DNA of 33,879 nucleotides from Antrodiella citrinella (Eukaryota > Basidiomycota > Agaricomycetes > Polyporales > Steccherinaceae), in contig SGPM01000300.1 in NCBI GenBank assembly GCA_004802725.1, positions 1 through 33,879 on the forward strand, given 5' to 3'. The notes beneath the pieces are model-generated. The model did not search any database, had not been told where the DNA came from, and saw only the letters and a program-made list of their open reading frames with translations. This document shows positions 21,326 through 33,290 of the stretch, in pieces. The first letter of the stretch is position 1. Every line of letters begins with the position of its first letter. Position numbers and translations under genes: made by a program.

Positions 21326-22229
21326 ATGAAGTCTGGGCGCTTCATCAACGTTTGATAGCCTGCAGGCTTGAGCGCTTATCCTTCTCTCTCAACAGGCTTT
21401 GCCCTCAACCGTCTCAATACTCTCAACCACCGCCTTGACATTCGTCAGAGCAGAAGGCAGCGAACGTTGTACAATGTATGTGTTCAAATGCTTGACAAAT
21501 CGCTCATTCATGAATGGTTTATAGTAGGCCTCCACGGGGTTCTACAAAGAAGAAGACCAATGGCGAAGACGCATCCAGTCCTCCTGTGCCTGTAAGCTCC
21601 ATAGACCAAGTCGCCGCTTCCGATGCGCTTTCTCATACACATCTACCCTAGACTTTAGCAGAACAGCTCTCCTATCTCCACAACCCTCGTCCTTTCAAAA
21701 ACCCACACTACTCGAAGAATGTGAATCGTAGGACGAAGAACTTGAAGAATGTTCTGACACAAGAGCGCGAGAGGGAGCGTGCCGAACGGGAGCGCAGGCG
21801 TCAAGAGCGAGAGGACAACATGGCTATCGACGGCGAGGCTGCACCTTCCTCACAGGAGGAGGACATGCCGACATGTGCGTGCTACGACTCTCACAATCCA
21901 ACGCATCTGACGTCTCATTAGACTGTTCGATCGAGGCACCGCCATCTGTTCTGCCCCAGAAACACTATTGCGACATTACTGGTCTGGAGGTGAGTTATGC
22001 TACTTGCTCAACCATGTCGTTACCTTACACTTGTTCTCTGTAGGCACCTTACACTGACCCCGCCACTGGTCTACGATACCATGACAAGAGTGTATATGAC
22101 TTGATCAAGGGTCTTGTACGTACATGGTTTGTGATAATGACTCTCGTCTTCTCAATTTTGTCTTCGCAGAGCACTACTGTAGCGAAGGATTATTTGTCTG
22201 CAAGAGGCGTCAACCCGATTGTGAAGTAG
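21326..22229 (+). CDS. IES6: INO80 complex subunit Ies6 (INO80C, YL1 C-terminal domain)
   Basis: Nuclear subunit of the INO80 chromatin remodeller, in which Ies6 pairs with Arp5. Preferred exons: 21326-21349, 21396-21475, 21525-21591, 21652-21874, 21922-21989, 22044-22115, 22170-22229 (197 residues). The core is unmistakable: HNPRPFKNPHYSKNVNRRTK, a long Arg/Glu helix (QERERERAERERRRQERED), then the YL1_C motif, HYCDITGLEAPYTDPATG, LRYHDKSVYDLIKGL and the end DYLSARGVNPIVK. The 5' end is less certain: the intron 21476-21524 (GTATGT...TATAG) is good, but the first donor (GTTTGA) is weak. An alternative start at 21514 gives 166 residues. Vps72/YL1 shares the C-terminal domain but is longer and differs in sequence. 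Confidence 0.87.
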
Positions 22230-22825
22230 ACATTCGCCCTGATGATGCGGCAGCGGACATGTTTTCCATCTCCACTCCATTTCTTGGACAATGACGGGTT
22301 TCTCGATCCTACTCTAGAAGAACTCGAGCGACAACATTTGTGCGACTCTTCACAGAAGACGCATACCATAATCTTTGGCACCTTTCATGTCATCGTACTT
22401 GCTCTGAGAGTGTGACAGAAGCCTCCTAGACACCCTGTGTACAGTAACTGTATTGTATCTTGCCTCGTTGCAGATGACATTCGTCCTTGCTTTCCCGATT
22501 GATAACAAGCCCACCGGTATCCACTGTTCTTCATCAAGGCCATGTGAAAATACCAGTCATTTTCCAGCATAATTGGCTTCGCAGGACTCTGGTAGGTCTG
22601 ACAGATGCATTCCGAAGGGGTAAACGCGCTTTGGAAATGTACGAATGTGCTCGAGCGGAATGTTAGATTGGCGGGCGTCTGATTTCACGTGGCCAAAGAT
22701 TTTCACTTCAGCGATCGCAGCCAATTTCGTGTTCCTCGTCTTCCCGTTCAAAGTTGTCGAACCTTCGACAAGTCTACCATCACTGTATATCCACTCTGCT
22801 CACGCCACAGAGCATAGCTTTGATT
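22230..22825. other. Intergenic between IES6 and PUF6
   Basis: Tandem spacing of about 600 nt holding the IES6 3' end and the PUF6 promoter. Short open frames on both strands show no resemblance to known families. No repeat or RNA gene was recognised. Confidence 0.55.
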
Positions 22826-25217
22826 ATGCCCACTGCGACTACCTCCCTGAAAAGGTCCCAATCCTCTCACACAGACAAAAAGGCGAAGAAGGCCCGCACA
22901 TCTAATGCAGCTTCAGAAAAAACTATCAAACGTAGTCGTCCTGTAACACAACCATTGCCAACCGGAGACGAAGGCACATCGGAGGACGAAGATGTTGAGG
23001 CGTTTGAAGCAGGAGAAGGCCAAGATGTAGAACAAGGCGATGTGGATGATTCCCGTGCTCCGAAGGATCCCAATGGTGTGTATCCCCTCAGGTCAACGAT
23101 GGTCAAAGCTATAATTTGTTTTTACCAGCTACTCGGGAGTCTCATCAAGCTCAGAGAGTGTTGCAGCAGCAACGCCGTGCTGCGAAACCCCACTCCGGTT
23201 TGCTCAACGAGGCGAAGCAAGCATGGTCACTTGCGCGACAGAAGGACCTCACAAAAGAAGAGCGTGCAAAACATGTCAAAAGCTTAATGGATGTTGTTCG
23301 CGGCCATGTTAACGAGATTGTTTTTAAGCACGACGCAAGCCGTATTGTACAAACAGTTGTTAAATATGGAGGGGCGAAGGAGCGTAACGAGATTGCTCTG
23401 GAGTTGAAGGGAAAATACCAGGCATTGTCGCAGAACAAATATTCCAAGGTGTGTTATACTCAGCCTGATCGTGTTCATTTGACTCAAGTCCTCTAGTTTT
23501 TGGTAACGAAACTGATCCGGTTGTGCCCAACGCATAGGACGTCTATCCTGCTGGAGTTCCAGGGCAATGTTCGTCGGTTACTGCTCCACAGAGAAGCTTC
23601 CGGTGTCCTGGCAGATGCTTTCGAGCTCTATGCTAATGCATACGAACGCTCGCTTCTTCTGAAAGACTTCTACGGCAAAGAAGCCAGTTTATTCACATTC
23701 ACTACTGGGAGTGCAGAAGACAAGGAGAAGTCAAAGTTGGGACTTGCAGGTCTCCTGCATGGTGCGGACAAGGAGAGGCGGAGGCGGCTGCTGACTGCCA
23801 TGCAAGAGAATCTAACATCAATGTGAGCTACTTTTTACTTATCAAGTTCAGCGATCTAAATCGTCTTGGTTGGGTAGATTCAACAACCCAGATAAGGGTG
23901 CCGTATCACATGCCATTGTTCACCGTGCTCTTTGGGAGTATCTTGTTGCTATCAACGATCTTGAGGATGAGGTTGAACGAGAGACACTTCGACGGGCCTT
24001 GTTCGAAAGGTTCGTTGCTCCGTATTTTGACAAATGCGGTCCGACTGACTTACTTTCAGCTGTCAAGATGTTATCGCGGAGATGGTCCACACAAAGGATG
24101 GCAGTCGTGTAGTGCGAGACTTTATTGCTCAGGGTTCAGCAAAAGTGAGCATTGTTAAAATTAGACATTCTAACACGTTTCGACGTTTCTTTTTGCAATA
24201 GGACAGGAAACAAATCGTGAAGGCGTTGAAACCCCATGTAGAACGAATGTGCAAGGATGACGAGGCTCAGCTTGTTCTTTTCACTGCTTTGGACGTTATC
24301 GAGTGCGTTCATGCCATCCCGGTGTCTGCTGAAGTTTTTGCTGACAGTGCTACTTAACAGTGATACCAAGCTGACAGCAAAATCGTTAGTCGCGGATATC
24401 GCGAACGCCGCCTCAGCCTTATACGCATCGCCACAGGGCCGGCGGTCACTCATCTACCTCATTTCCCCAAGAACCAGACGCCATTTCACTCCTGCTCAGG
24501 TTGGTCCCTCTCGTAACGTTCCCTTGTTTTTCTTGCTGACTTTCCGTAGATCGCCCTGTTAGCTGAAACTGATAGCGTCAGAGCCAAGACGAGCAAAAAG
24601 GATGAGAAGGTACGGTCAGAAGAAATCCGAAAGGCAGCGAGCGAGTCTTTACTGGCTTGGCTGTCAGAGAAGAGCGCAGAGGTTGTGCGCGATCCTGGAG
24701 GCAGCTTGATCACAGGTGAAATCATGCTCTCTTCTGAAGGCGGTATGTATTTTTCGCGTGTTCGCCTTAGCTTTCGTCTCACTGCTTTTCAGATAAAACT
24801 GCTGCGTCTAAGGCGATTTTAGGTTTACTGTCAACGCCATATCCATCAAGCGACCCAGCGGCTCCACACCTCATCACCTTGCCTCACGTTTCGCGGTTAT
24901 ACAAACTTCTCCTCCAAGGTGGTCACTATTCGCAATCGACGAAGTCTATCGAACGATCACCATCATTTTCGCCTTTGGATTTCGCAACACAATTCATTCA
25001 GATTGTAGGCAAGGACAACACAGTTTCTATGGCGAAGGAAGAGGCTGCTTTTGTGGTCGCAGCACTATGCGAGACGGTCGTGTCTGCGGGAGATGAGGGC
25101 GCGGAGGCGAGAAAGGCCCTGAAGAGCTGGTTGGCTGGCGATGTCAGGAAGGAACTGGCGAAAGACGAGCAGCAAAGAGGAAGGAGAGTACTGTTAGAAC
25201 AGATTGCGTCGTTGTGA
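22826..25217 (+). CDS. PUF6: Pumilio-family ribosome biogenesis protein Puf6
   Basis: Predicted 656-residue nucleolar RNA-binding protein of the Puf6/PUM3 (Penguin) family, needed for 60S subunit assembly and, in yeast, ASH1 mRNA repression. Exons: 22826-23075, 23129-23448, 23497-23822, 23878-24009, 24060-24144, 24202-24302, 24361-24499, 24550-24742, 24793-25217. N-terminus: Lys-rich nuclear region (DKKAKKA) then an acidic stretch (EDEDVEAFEAGEGQD). Pumilio-like repeats follow: HDASRIVQTVVKYG, KYSKFLVTKLIRLC, REASGVLADAFELYA, and later TKDGSRVVRDFIAQG. The segment ANAYERSLLLKDFYGKEASL begins the CPL (C-terminal Penguin-like) part, which continues through YASPQGRRSLIYLISPR. The atypical repeats and CPL domain separate it from classical PUF proteins. 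Start has ATTATGCC context; the frame upstream is open but lacks a better ATG. Confidence 0.93.
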
Positions 25218-26359
25218 TATATAATGGCATGTACTTCGTTCCTTTTAGTCCACTCGTGCTTACGTAAATTCGATTTCTTAGTTGTGGCGCATCCTTTCAA
25301 GTCGTCTCAGACTCTTACTGGTTGCCTCAGGTTTACAATCTTCAGTGATCTATCTATCCATCTTGTTTCAGTTCCAAGGGGCGAATAAAGACAGCTATAT
25401 CGACTTACGTGACCTAAGGTCATCCTAGCCTTGACCACCTCGGAGGTCATTGGCAAGTGGCACATTGACTGCTCATCTAATAATTCACCTAATATCTAGT
25501 TGATACACTGCAGAAACTTTACAATCCGAGCGGTGAGTCCAGAATTCTGAAAGTGGAAATTTTAATTCAAACGAGCGGCACCTCCAGGCTCCAGTCAGTC
25601 GTCTTGTTGAGACGCCATGATATTATCATGAATATCCTATGGCTTTATCCTATACCACTCAGAACCCTAAACGCTCCTCAATCATGTTCCGCAAAACATT
25701 GCAGTGCACCATGTCCACAAGGCATCCTATATGCGGTACAAGAAACGTTGATCGTGATCTGATATGCCTTCCTCTCCTTGTCTTCTCGAAGCGCGTGCCC
25801 ACCCCAGGTTCAGCACCGCTGATATCTCTTCGCTATTCTCTTGGTGAAAGTCCCCCATTTGTCGCCGACGAATTGAAGGATGATACCGTGGCTCATCGAT
25901 ATGTGCATGGGCCCGAGAGACACGTGTTGTCATACCGCCCACAGCCTTGCTTTACGGTCGGTTTGCGATACTGATTTCTCAAGTCCCCGTAGCGCGTCAC
26001 TCCCCTTTCGGTGTGTATACTATCAGCGCCGGTAATGTGCCACTCAGTATTTAACCCCGACGAATACACGATTATATCTACACGACTCTCTTTCAGTTTT
26101 CAACCCCGCATGGCGATACCTCTGGTCCGCAGTATTAGGTTTGGCTATGTCCGGCCAGTGGCTTTGGCACTCCTTCAGGATCTGCTGAACGCAATTTCTC
26201 TTGGTACTTTTCGCGCACTGACTCGGTGGCCCAAGCGGACAACACTCAAAGCGACCCAATCGTTCTCTCATGGGGCACCCGCTTTGCAGAAATCCTGTCA
26301 TGTTTAAGATGCGATGTTGCGCCGGACAGAGGGGACATCGCAAGCAAACGTCTCTCAAC
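25218..26359. other. Intergenic; no supported gene
   Basis: Lies between PUF6 and the acidic orphan gene, both plus-strand. Open frames of 70-155 codons on both strands (for example 26044-26508 minus) lack any family resemblance and overlap the spliced start of the next gene. No RNA gene or repeat was recognised. Confidence 0.5.
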
Positions 26360-27559
26360 ATGTCTGACAACGACCGTACAATCGCGTACGTTCGATGTCT
26401 GGTTACTGTGGCGATATAAAATTGACTGTTGCATAACAGCGCACATACCCTCCTCAGACTTGCACAAGGCACGGATTCATTATTTCTACGCAATCCCTCG
26501 CCGCACATTCGTTCTCAAGAACCTTGTATTCCCGATTCTGTTTGTGGTCAAAGGCCCATGCTCCGGGGTGTCTCTTATATTCAACACGGAATATGTGCAC
26601 GATCCTGCTCCCTGCAAACGCTTGCCCTCGAAGTACAAGGGCTAGAGGTTCCCGGAACTGCACACCGGGCAGAAGTCAATTATCCCAACACTCGCCACAG
26701 TCTTTCTGACACGCCCTTTCTTCCGTCTCCTACACATTCCTATGGATCTTATCCGCCTCCTTCCAAAGTCCTGTATGTTCACGACGGATGCGATCAACCG
26801 GATCTCCTCGACGTTCATGCAGTGGACCCTACTGCGTTCATCATCTGTTGCGACAAACCTGTATGTCAACCTGTTGGCTATACTTCCGAGGAATGTTTTG
26901 CCGCACTAGGCCTCCTGACTCTCGCATCGAGTCAGCCGGCTGCTGCTACCATATCACCTGTTCCGGGTCCCTATGAAGCGCAGGAGAGCAGCTCGGTCGT
27001 CCGCTATGCCACCGTAGAAGACGACCCTTTCTTCACTGCACTTGAAGAACTGTGCGACCCCGATGGTTCATCCAAGACTTCCCTCGAACCGTTGTCGCCC
27101 CTCGCCCATCTGACACCACTCCTCGATACATCTATATCTCTGTCGTCGCTCGCAGGCGATCAGGAGGATGACTTCTGGGAGGGCGATTCTTTCGATACCT
27201 TCGTCCAGGATGGTCCTTTAACGTTGTCCGACAGCGAAGACGGATTCTCTACTTCCAACGACTGGAAGCTGGTCGTGGAGGAGAAGGAATATGCACCCCG
27301 GTGCCACGGTCAAGATGAAGATGTGGAGATGGGTATAGAAGATGGGGTATTCCAGGCATGGGAAAGTGGGAGGGAGTGGGAGGGCAATCACAGTCCAACG
27401 TACAACGAGGATGACGACGATCAACGTTGCACTGGAGCGGCCCAGTATGACTTTCTCCTCGATTGTGACATGGATGCCAGTGGGATGGGATTTGATCATG
27501 TGATGAAAGAGGTTATGGATCCTGGCAGTGATTGGGCGCAAACACTCTTCACATTCTGA
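26360..27559 (+). CDS. Unrecognised acidic protein
   Basis: No family recognised. Model: exons 26360-26385 and 26440-27559, 381 residues. The first ATG (AACATGT) starts MSDNDRTIA and the 54-nt intron has a GTACGT donor and AACAG acceptor, joining smoothly to AHTLLRLAQGTDSLFLRNPS. The middle is Pro/Ser-rich (FLPSPTHSYGSYPPPSKV) with a Cys-bearing patch (FIICCDKPVCQPVGYTSEEC). The C-terminal 200 residues are strongly acidic and aromatic-dotted (QEDDFWEGDSFDTFVQDG, DWDD-like repeats), resembling acidic activation or disordered segments. No signal peptide or membrane helix. An internal start at 26558 would give 334 residues. Convergent with DNA2, 221 nt apart. Confidence 0.6.
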
Positions 27560-27780
27560 CGATGGACGAACCTTCAGAATATGCGGACACTCTCCTGAAC
27601 TTTTATGCGGATTTACAGTAGTTCTCGGACCCAATTCTCACTGACCTATCTATGCTTATAGTATGTCTTATGCTACGTCATTATATCATGTCCAGTTTAG
27701 CTCATCCAGAGTCGACAATGCACAGGAGTCTACTCTGTGCTGTAACAGTCATCACCTCCTCCTACAAACGGTGTCGCACG

Positions 27781-30700
27781 CTATCTATCAGCATTGATTA
27801 GGTCCTTGAGAATAGGTCGACCTCTCAACAACCCATCACTACCAAACGCGCTGATCTTCACTTTCTTCGGAGTCTTTAGCTTGGTTTCGTCCCCGTCATC
27901 CGACTCCTCCCCCTTGGTGCGTTTGTTCTTCGGTGACGGCAAAGTAGGGGACAAATGTAGTTGGTCTGCGTCCTTGGGCAATTTGTATATCCATCCTTGA
28001 CCTTGCATCAACGTGAAGAATTCCGCAAGTAGAGGGACTGCTTCAAGGGTGCTGCGCGAGCCGAAGATAATAAGCTTTGATCGCGCGCGCGTGAACGCGA
28101 CGTTCATCCGCCTCCAGTCCTTGACTAGGTCTCCGATCTGCTCAATGACAAAATGAGAAGACCGGTATTGTGCATGCGTTACGTTTGCTTACCTGCTTCG
28201 CGTCGTTAGATCTTACCATGGAGATAATGATGCAATCTTTATCGCGCCCTTGACTCCGATCAGCCGTCAAGATGTCGATGTATTTCCATTCCTGAAGCAG
28301 ATACGACAGGAGCTTGATCTGCTGGCGGTACAGCGATATGACACCGATCTGTTGCTGTTGTACTCCTCCGCGAACAAGGCATTCTGTCACCTGGTGTACG
28401 AGGCGTGCTTCGATGACATTCTGAGTGAGGTCGCCAACTCTCGAATCCTGAGCAGGGACGTCATCCGTATCCACAAAGACTGCTTTACAGCTGAGCCACG
28501 GGTCCGTCAGCGACGACCGAAATCCCAAGAAGTTGGTCTCACCTTGGATCCAGCAGTTTCTCTAACCAGCACGGTTTCCCAGTACATGATGACTTCTCAT
28601 GCAGATTGCGAGTGAAGTCGAGACTGGGAACGTGTAGCCCTCGTTTTGCCGTTTCCTCGTTACCGCATCGTAAACGACCACTGTAGATCAATTTGTTCGA
28701 CAACAACATAATGTCTTCGTTCATTCGGTACTGCTCATTCAAATCAACGACGGCTGCAGGGTGTGCATCCGAGAGCCGACGGAAAAGCGATACATCAAGA
28801 CCCCCCTTCTTGGCGTCGCGATTACGCACCTATAGAACAAAAGATGAGAGAGATGGTATACAGCTAAGCAACCTCAACGTACCAAGGGCGGCAATTGGAA
28901 ATGATCGCCCACCAGAACGAACTTGTCTGCGAAGCGTAACGGCCCCAGACAAGTCGGAAGTGTCACTTGAGAAGCTTCATCGACGATGCAATAATCAAAT
29001 TTGCGTCGAGAAAAGAGAGGACTAGCAACTCGAATGAGAACGCATTCGACGCGATGAACATAACACTCACTGATCAATTGCCAGGCAAGTTGTCGCCACG
29101 ACAGCAGGGGCCATGACCTGATGCTCAAGTTGCTCTATAGTGGTAGCTTGCTTTTTAGCAGCTAAGGTGAAACCATGGACGTCTGGGTGAATCTGAATAG
29201 CTAAAGTCAGCGAGAGAACATTTAAGCCACTATTGTGCGGATCCGTACCTTGTCAAGACTTCCGAGTCGTAAGATCGTGAAATCAGCGGTGTCTTTCAGC
29301 TTCATGAGGATGGTGTCCACCGCGGAATGGGTATACGACGTCAGGAGGACGGTCTTGTTCATGTGCACCAACGCCTTGATAAGAGTTGCGATAATGGTCG
29401 TTTTGCCTGTCCCGGGCATACCAAGGATGAGGGAGTAGTCAGTCGTGCAAAGGACTTTGCGCATGGCTAGTCGCTGGTTGGTATTCAATTTTGCCACCTC
29501 CCGAGAGACCTCCGGATACTCTTGAATCATGTCATCACTCCACTCGATAAATCGGGGAGGTTGAAGATCGACGACGAGGTTCAAACGTCTCGAATCGCCG
29601 TCTGCGTAGAATAGCTGAGCGAGATTCTCCCGCACGCGGCCCATTCCACCAAACAACTCGTCTTTGTCAACTCTGAACACGACAGACGTCGGATAACATC
29701 CGTTACGCGTTCCAATCTTGTCCAGGTCGATGACATGGTCGACACCCACCAAGACCTCCTGAGGTGTGAGTCCAACGATGAATCCTCTTGCAAGAGCGAG
29801 AAGATCGGGCTCCACCGAGACAGTGATGGCATCGCCCGTACTCATATGTCCGCTGAGTAGAGAAGTCTCTCCGGAAGTAGATCTGACGAATCTGTAGGTA
29901 TACTGATGGATTTTGCCTTCCCTATTGGATTTCGTCTTGAGTGCATCCGTCGGCGCTTTATATGCAGTGTCCAGCATCATGGCACTAAAGCATCTACCTC
30001 TCTCCTCTCGTTCCGCGGCGCCCATGGTCCATAGCTCCTTCCTGAACCGGAGAAGATCCTGCTCTTCCAGAGAGATCAGTGCCTCCCATTTCTTGAAGAA
30101 AGCAGTATGTGTCGACGTGAGATGGGATGTCTTCAACGAGTACATGTCGGCGATCTCTGAGGAATCATCAACCACGTTCTCTACTGCCTTCACTACGATT
30201 GAATACAGAACGACGACATTCACAGCAGAGAATAGACTCACCTTGCGATACAACATGCACGGATCAAGAACGTAGCACTTGCCACAGAGCCGCAAGTCAT
30301 CGATCGTGTCTGGTAGAAACGGCTCCCCTTCGATATCGATGTCACTGCAAGCCGCAGACTGATCTGGTCCATCATCAACTTTGAGTCCTCTGGGTCCTTT
30401 GACTGCCACTCTCTTCATCATGTACCCTGCCATCTCGTTCCTAGCTAGCACCAGTGCTCGAATCTCGTTTCTAGCAGCAGGCACACGAACGACTTCTTCG
30501 CTCTGTGTGTAGTACAAAAGGCCACTGGGAACCTCTGTCCTATATCGCTCTGCCATCAGGATAGTATAGAGCATCGTCTGGGCACGATGCTCCATTCCTG
30601 CTACGGCGCGACCGGTCTTGATCTCAAAGGGCATCGGTGAATCTATGGTTTTTGCCTCTCTAGAGCGAGTGGATTTGGAGAACGGATTATCGGCAACTTC

Positions 30701-32056
30701 AGTTTCCGAAACGACTGTCTGCAAGGAGGCATCAATTTTTCCCTTTAGACCATATGTGGGCGACCAGATATCTTCTTCGACATCGTGCAATTCCGAGATG
30801 GCAAGCAAGGCTTTCTGTTCTCTCCCAGAGCGCGTATTTGTCAGAATGGCGTCATGCTGTACACGGGTCAGCAACGATTTGCAGTGACAGAGACACACGT
30901 ACCTTGGGTTTCTGAGAGATGTATCGCTCTGAAAAGGTCTTCAAACCCTTGGCACGGGCCTTGACTTCGTGCTCTGCTTGTTCGACCCCGATATTGATGC
31001 TTAAGAGGTCCCCTAAACCTCGTTTCACTACATCTGTAATTTTGGAATTGACACTTTGCTCATCCCAGCCATTGTCAATGAAACATTTTTGCACAACTTC
31101 GTGCAGCATGTTGCCCCACACTAGCGACGGTGTGATGTCAGTCGACGAGCGAACGAGATTGGATAGGAGAGGTTTCCTTCGGCATTGAGGCGCATTCGAG
31201 AGGGAGGTAGCCGTGATGAGAATGTCCGGATAGTGAATAATGAGATTTGCTTTGGAAGTCACCGTTATAGACTGCAATGGAGAGGACGAGGACGAGGACG
31301 GAGGTAGTATGAAAGGACCAATAACGTTGACGACATCACCTGGTGCAATGTAAGAACATACATATACTAGATACGCTGAGACACTCACCGACGCGGATAT
31401 CATTGTTTATCCAGTCGTCTTGGAGAATGACACGTCGTACGTCGTCTTCGGTAACAGTGCGCACCGTCAAAATCTACGTGAGGATCATAACCACCATGCA
31501 CTCAGGATAGCCCCACAAAGACTCAAAATAACAACTCACCTTTTCATAGCAGTCCGCCGTGTCGACCATCTCTACTGTCTTCACAGTGCAGCGCGTCGCC
31601 ACATGGGTGGCAGTGAAATTCTGGGAAGCCTCTGACACCTACACAACGTCAGCGTCGAGTATTGGTGGTACGCAATATAGACAGAGGCGCAGCACATACA
31701 CAATAAGAGACCACTTTAGGTTTCTTTGGTGTCATGAAATCAGAATTCATGTCGTCCCAGTCCCAATCGTCCGCTCCCTCCAGCAAGGACGTCACATCCT
31801 CCCCTAGGTGCGATTTCACGGGACTGACACAATTCCTGGCAGAACGCGGGATTGATTTATGTAGTTGATGTTTCTTCGGAGTCGTAGGGAGGTTTTGCCG
31901 GCGTTTGGATGGTGAAATCGTTCGGCGTGGATGTTTCCATGCATCTATTTTGTCGTCGACGGGTTGACTGTCGCGAGGTGACGCATTGACCATTCCTGAT
32001 AATATGTCGTTCATGAAGGCCAGTTCATCGATCTCGGAGTGTGATGTTGGAGCCAT
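27781..32056 (-). CDS. DNA2: DNA replication ATP-dependent helicase/nuclease Dna2
   Basis: Predicted 1244-residue enzyme that trims long flaps in Okazaki-fragment maturation and resects double-strand breaks. Exons (minus): 32056-31700, 31638-31540, 31473-31389, 31339-30903, 30856-30242, 30187-29249, 29192-29071, 29021-28883, 28829-28543, 28490-28193, 28137-27781. N-terminus disordered with basic PTPKKHQ-like motifs; [17 protein letters not shown]. RecB-like nuclease: [38 protein letters not shown]. Fe-S cysteines: [11 protein letters not shown] (about 231) and [10 protein letters not shown] (about 517-526). SF1 helicase: GMPGTGKTT (Walker A, about 787), YCIVDEASQ (Walker B), [52 protein letters not shown]. 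The tail is basic/acidic ([10 protein letters not shown]). The intron 30188-30241 is 54 nt with no stop and was removed because [20 protein letters not shown] then reads as in the family. Confidence 0.95.
30188..30241 (-). other. 54-nt stop-free intron in DNA2
   Basis: Minus-strand GTGAGT donor directly after the MLYRK codons and a GTGAAG acceptor. A nearer CGTAG acceptor (49 nt) would break the frame. If retained, it would insert 18 mostly hydrophobic residues just after the Fe-S cysteines. Confidence 0.65.
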
Positions 32057-32335
32057 GATAGAGATTTCGGCAGGGTACACGTATGACTGTAAGTAGAGTT
32101 CAAAGTTTGGGCGAATCCGAGTCTGACGCCTGAACGCGTTTATTGATCCATGTTGACGCGTTATTTGTGTCTATTTACTAGACAGCGCCATTCCTTGCCA
32201 ATGCCAGAACTGGCAGAACCAAAAAGTCAAGTTCGCATTCGGATACAGGACCACAGATTTGAGTTGAGACCTTTCTCCTACGGATTAAACCGAACGCTAT
32301 CTGTGTGCTTCTTAATTCGGGTGACTTATAATGCA
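32057..32335. other. DNA2 upstream region
   Basis: Region between the DNA2 start codon and the hAT-derived sequence; should hold the DNA2 promoter. No TATA box or gene recognised. Confidence 0.5.
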
Positions 32336-32409
32336 CAGTGATCATTCAGTGTGTACCTATCATCGCAGCTCGTACTATCGTAAAGCACGACACGAGTCCC
32401 GGACACTCG

Positions 32410-32542
32410 CAAGTACCTGTAAGTAGATCCATGAGAATACCTGCAAGTATTGTGACTCGCGAGTGCAAGTCCTTTGTTTCCCACGGATCTTGGCGGATCC
32501 AGGTTCCGTTTTCCGCGCAAAACATAAACTCGCAGGTACTTG
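32410..32542. repeat. Subterminal inverted repeat pair
   Basis: Perfect 10-nt inverted repeat, CAAGTACCTG (32410-32419) and CAGGTACTTG (32533-32542), separated by 113 nt. The arm contexts (ACTCGCAAGTACCTG and, reversed, CACTCCAAGTACCTGCGAG) extend the similarity imperfectly. Likely transposase-binding subterminal motifs of the hAT element. Confidence 0.6.
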
Positions 32543-32614
32543 GAGTGTAACTCATGTAGAGAACTGACAGTAGAGAGATAACAATCATATTCTACTTGAA
32601 CCACTATCTAAGCC

Positions 32615-33185
32615 TTAAGGGTCCAGAACAATGGGCTCAGACACCCGATAACCACTACCATCGTCGTCGTAGATATTCGAAACAGTGGTGGGCTTGGTAC
32701 GTTTACTCTTGGCCTTGAAAACCTCAACAATCTTCGCCTCCGGGATCATGTCAGATATATCAGCCCAGGAGCTGAGCACAGTTGCAGCGCGAACCGACTC
32801 GTCGCCGAGACCGTGACAACGCTTCGTAACAGTCAATGAGCCGCGCGAGAACGAACGCTCGACATCGGTGGAAGTCGCTGATGTCAGAGAGACCGAGACG
32901 AGCCAACGTCCGAGTCAGACTCAGTCAGTTAACGGTAAATGTATAGGATGAGCGTATGTACATACCAGGTGCAGACAAAAAGTCTAAGGCCATTCGAGCG
33001 AGTGGGTTCTGGGGCTTGTCGGGGGGTCTGAGCTGACTTGTCCACCACTGAAGAGGGTCGGTACAGGACGGGACAGGGATTGCTGAGAGGTATTCCTCCA
33101 GCGCGTCGGACTCGCTTGAGGTTGGCATCCCGTAGGCGTCGTCCTCAAACATGCGAAGTGCACTAGAGCGACTTGCTGATGTAGC
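32615..33185 (-). pseudogene. hAT transposase C-terminal fragment (dimerisation domain)
   Basis: Two exons survive: 33185-32966 and 32877-32615, joined across an 88-nt intron with GTATGT donor and CATCAG acceptor, 161 codons. The sequence carries the hAT C-terminal dimerisation signature: EEYLSAIPVP, DPLQWWTSQ, then ATSTDVERSFSRGSL and VRAATVLSSW, matching the family pattern of S-x-x-x-x-E-R-x-F-S followed by a basic helix and a closing L-x-x-W. The first exon begins after a CTAG acceptor in frame, but upstream sequence holds stops and no DDE core or BED finger, so the gene is truncated and probably inactive. Confidence 0.75.
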
Positions 33186-33290
33186 CTAGGAGAGCGAAAG
33201 ATATGAGTACGGAACATAGACAGAAGAATAACACAGCCAGCTGTTGTTATGGATGTATTACATACTACCTGACCTGCTCCTTGTCACTCT

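Larger units (their letters stand above)
32336..33290 (-). mobile_element. Decayed hAT-family DNA transposon (3' end)
   Basis: Contains the C-terminal exons of a hAT transposase (32615-33185, minus) and, downstream of its stop, a block of short AGTACCTG/CTCGCGAG-type repeats typical of hAT subterminal regions: CAAGTACCTG at 32410-32419 and its perfect inverse CAGGTACTTG at 32533-32542, with related GCAAGT/ACTCGCGAGTGC words between. A CAGTG word at 32336 could be the outer terminus, but no matching opposite terminus or target-site duplication was found. The 5' part is missing or lies beyond other repeat sequence, so both limits are approximate. Confidence 0.6.

Noticed and set aside
21721..21921. 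Separate coiled-coil gene with the Arg/Glu repeat
   Set aside because: Splicing joins this frame in phase to the YL1 C-terminal exons, so it is the middle of IES6.
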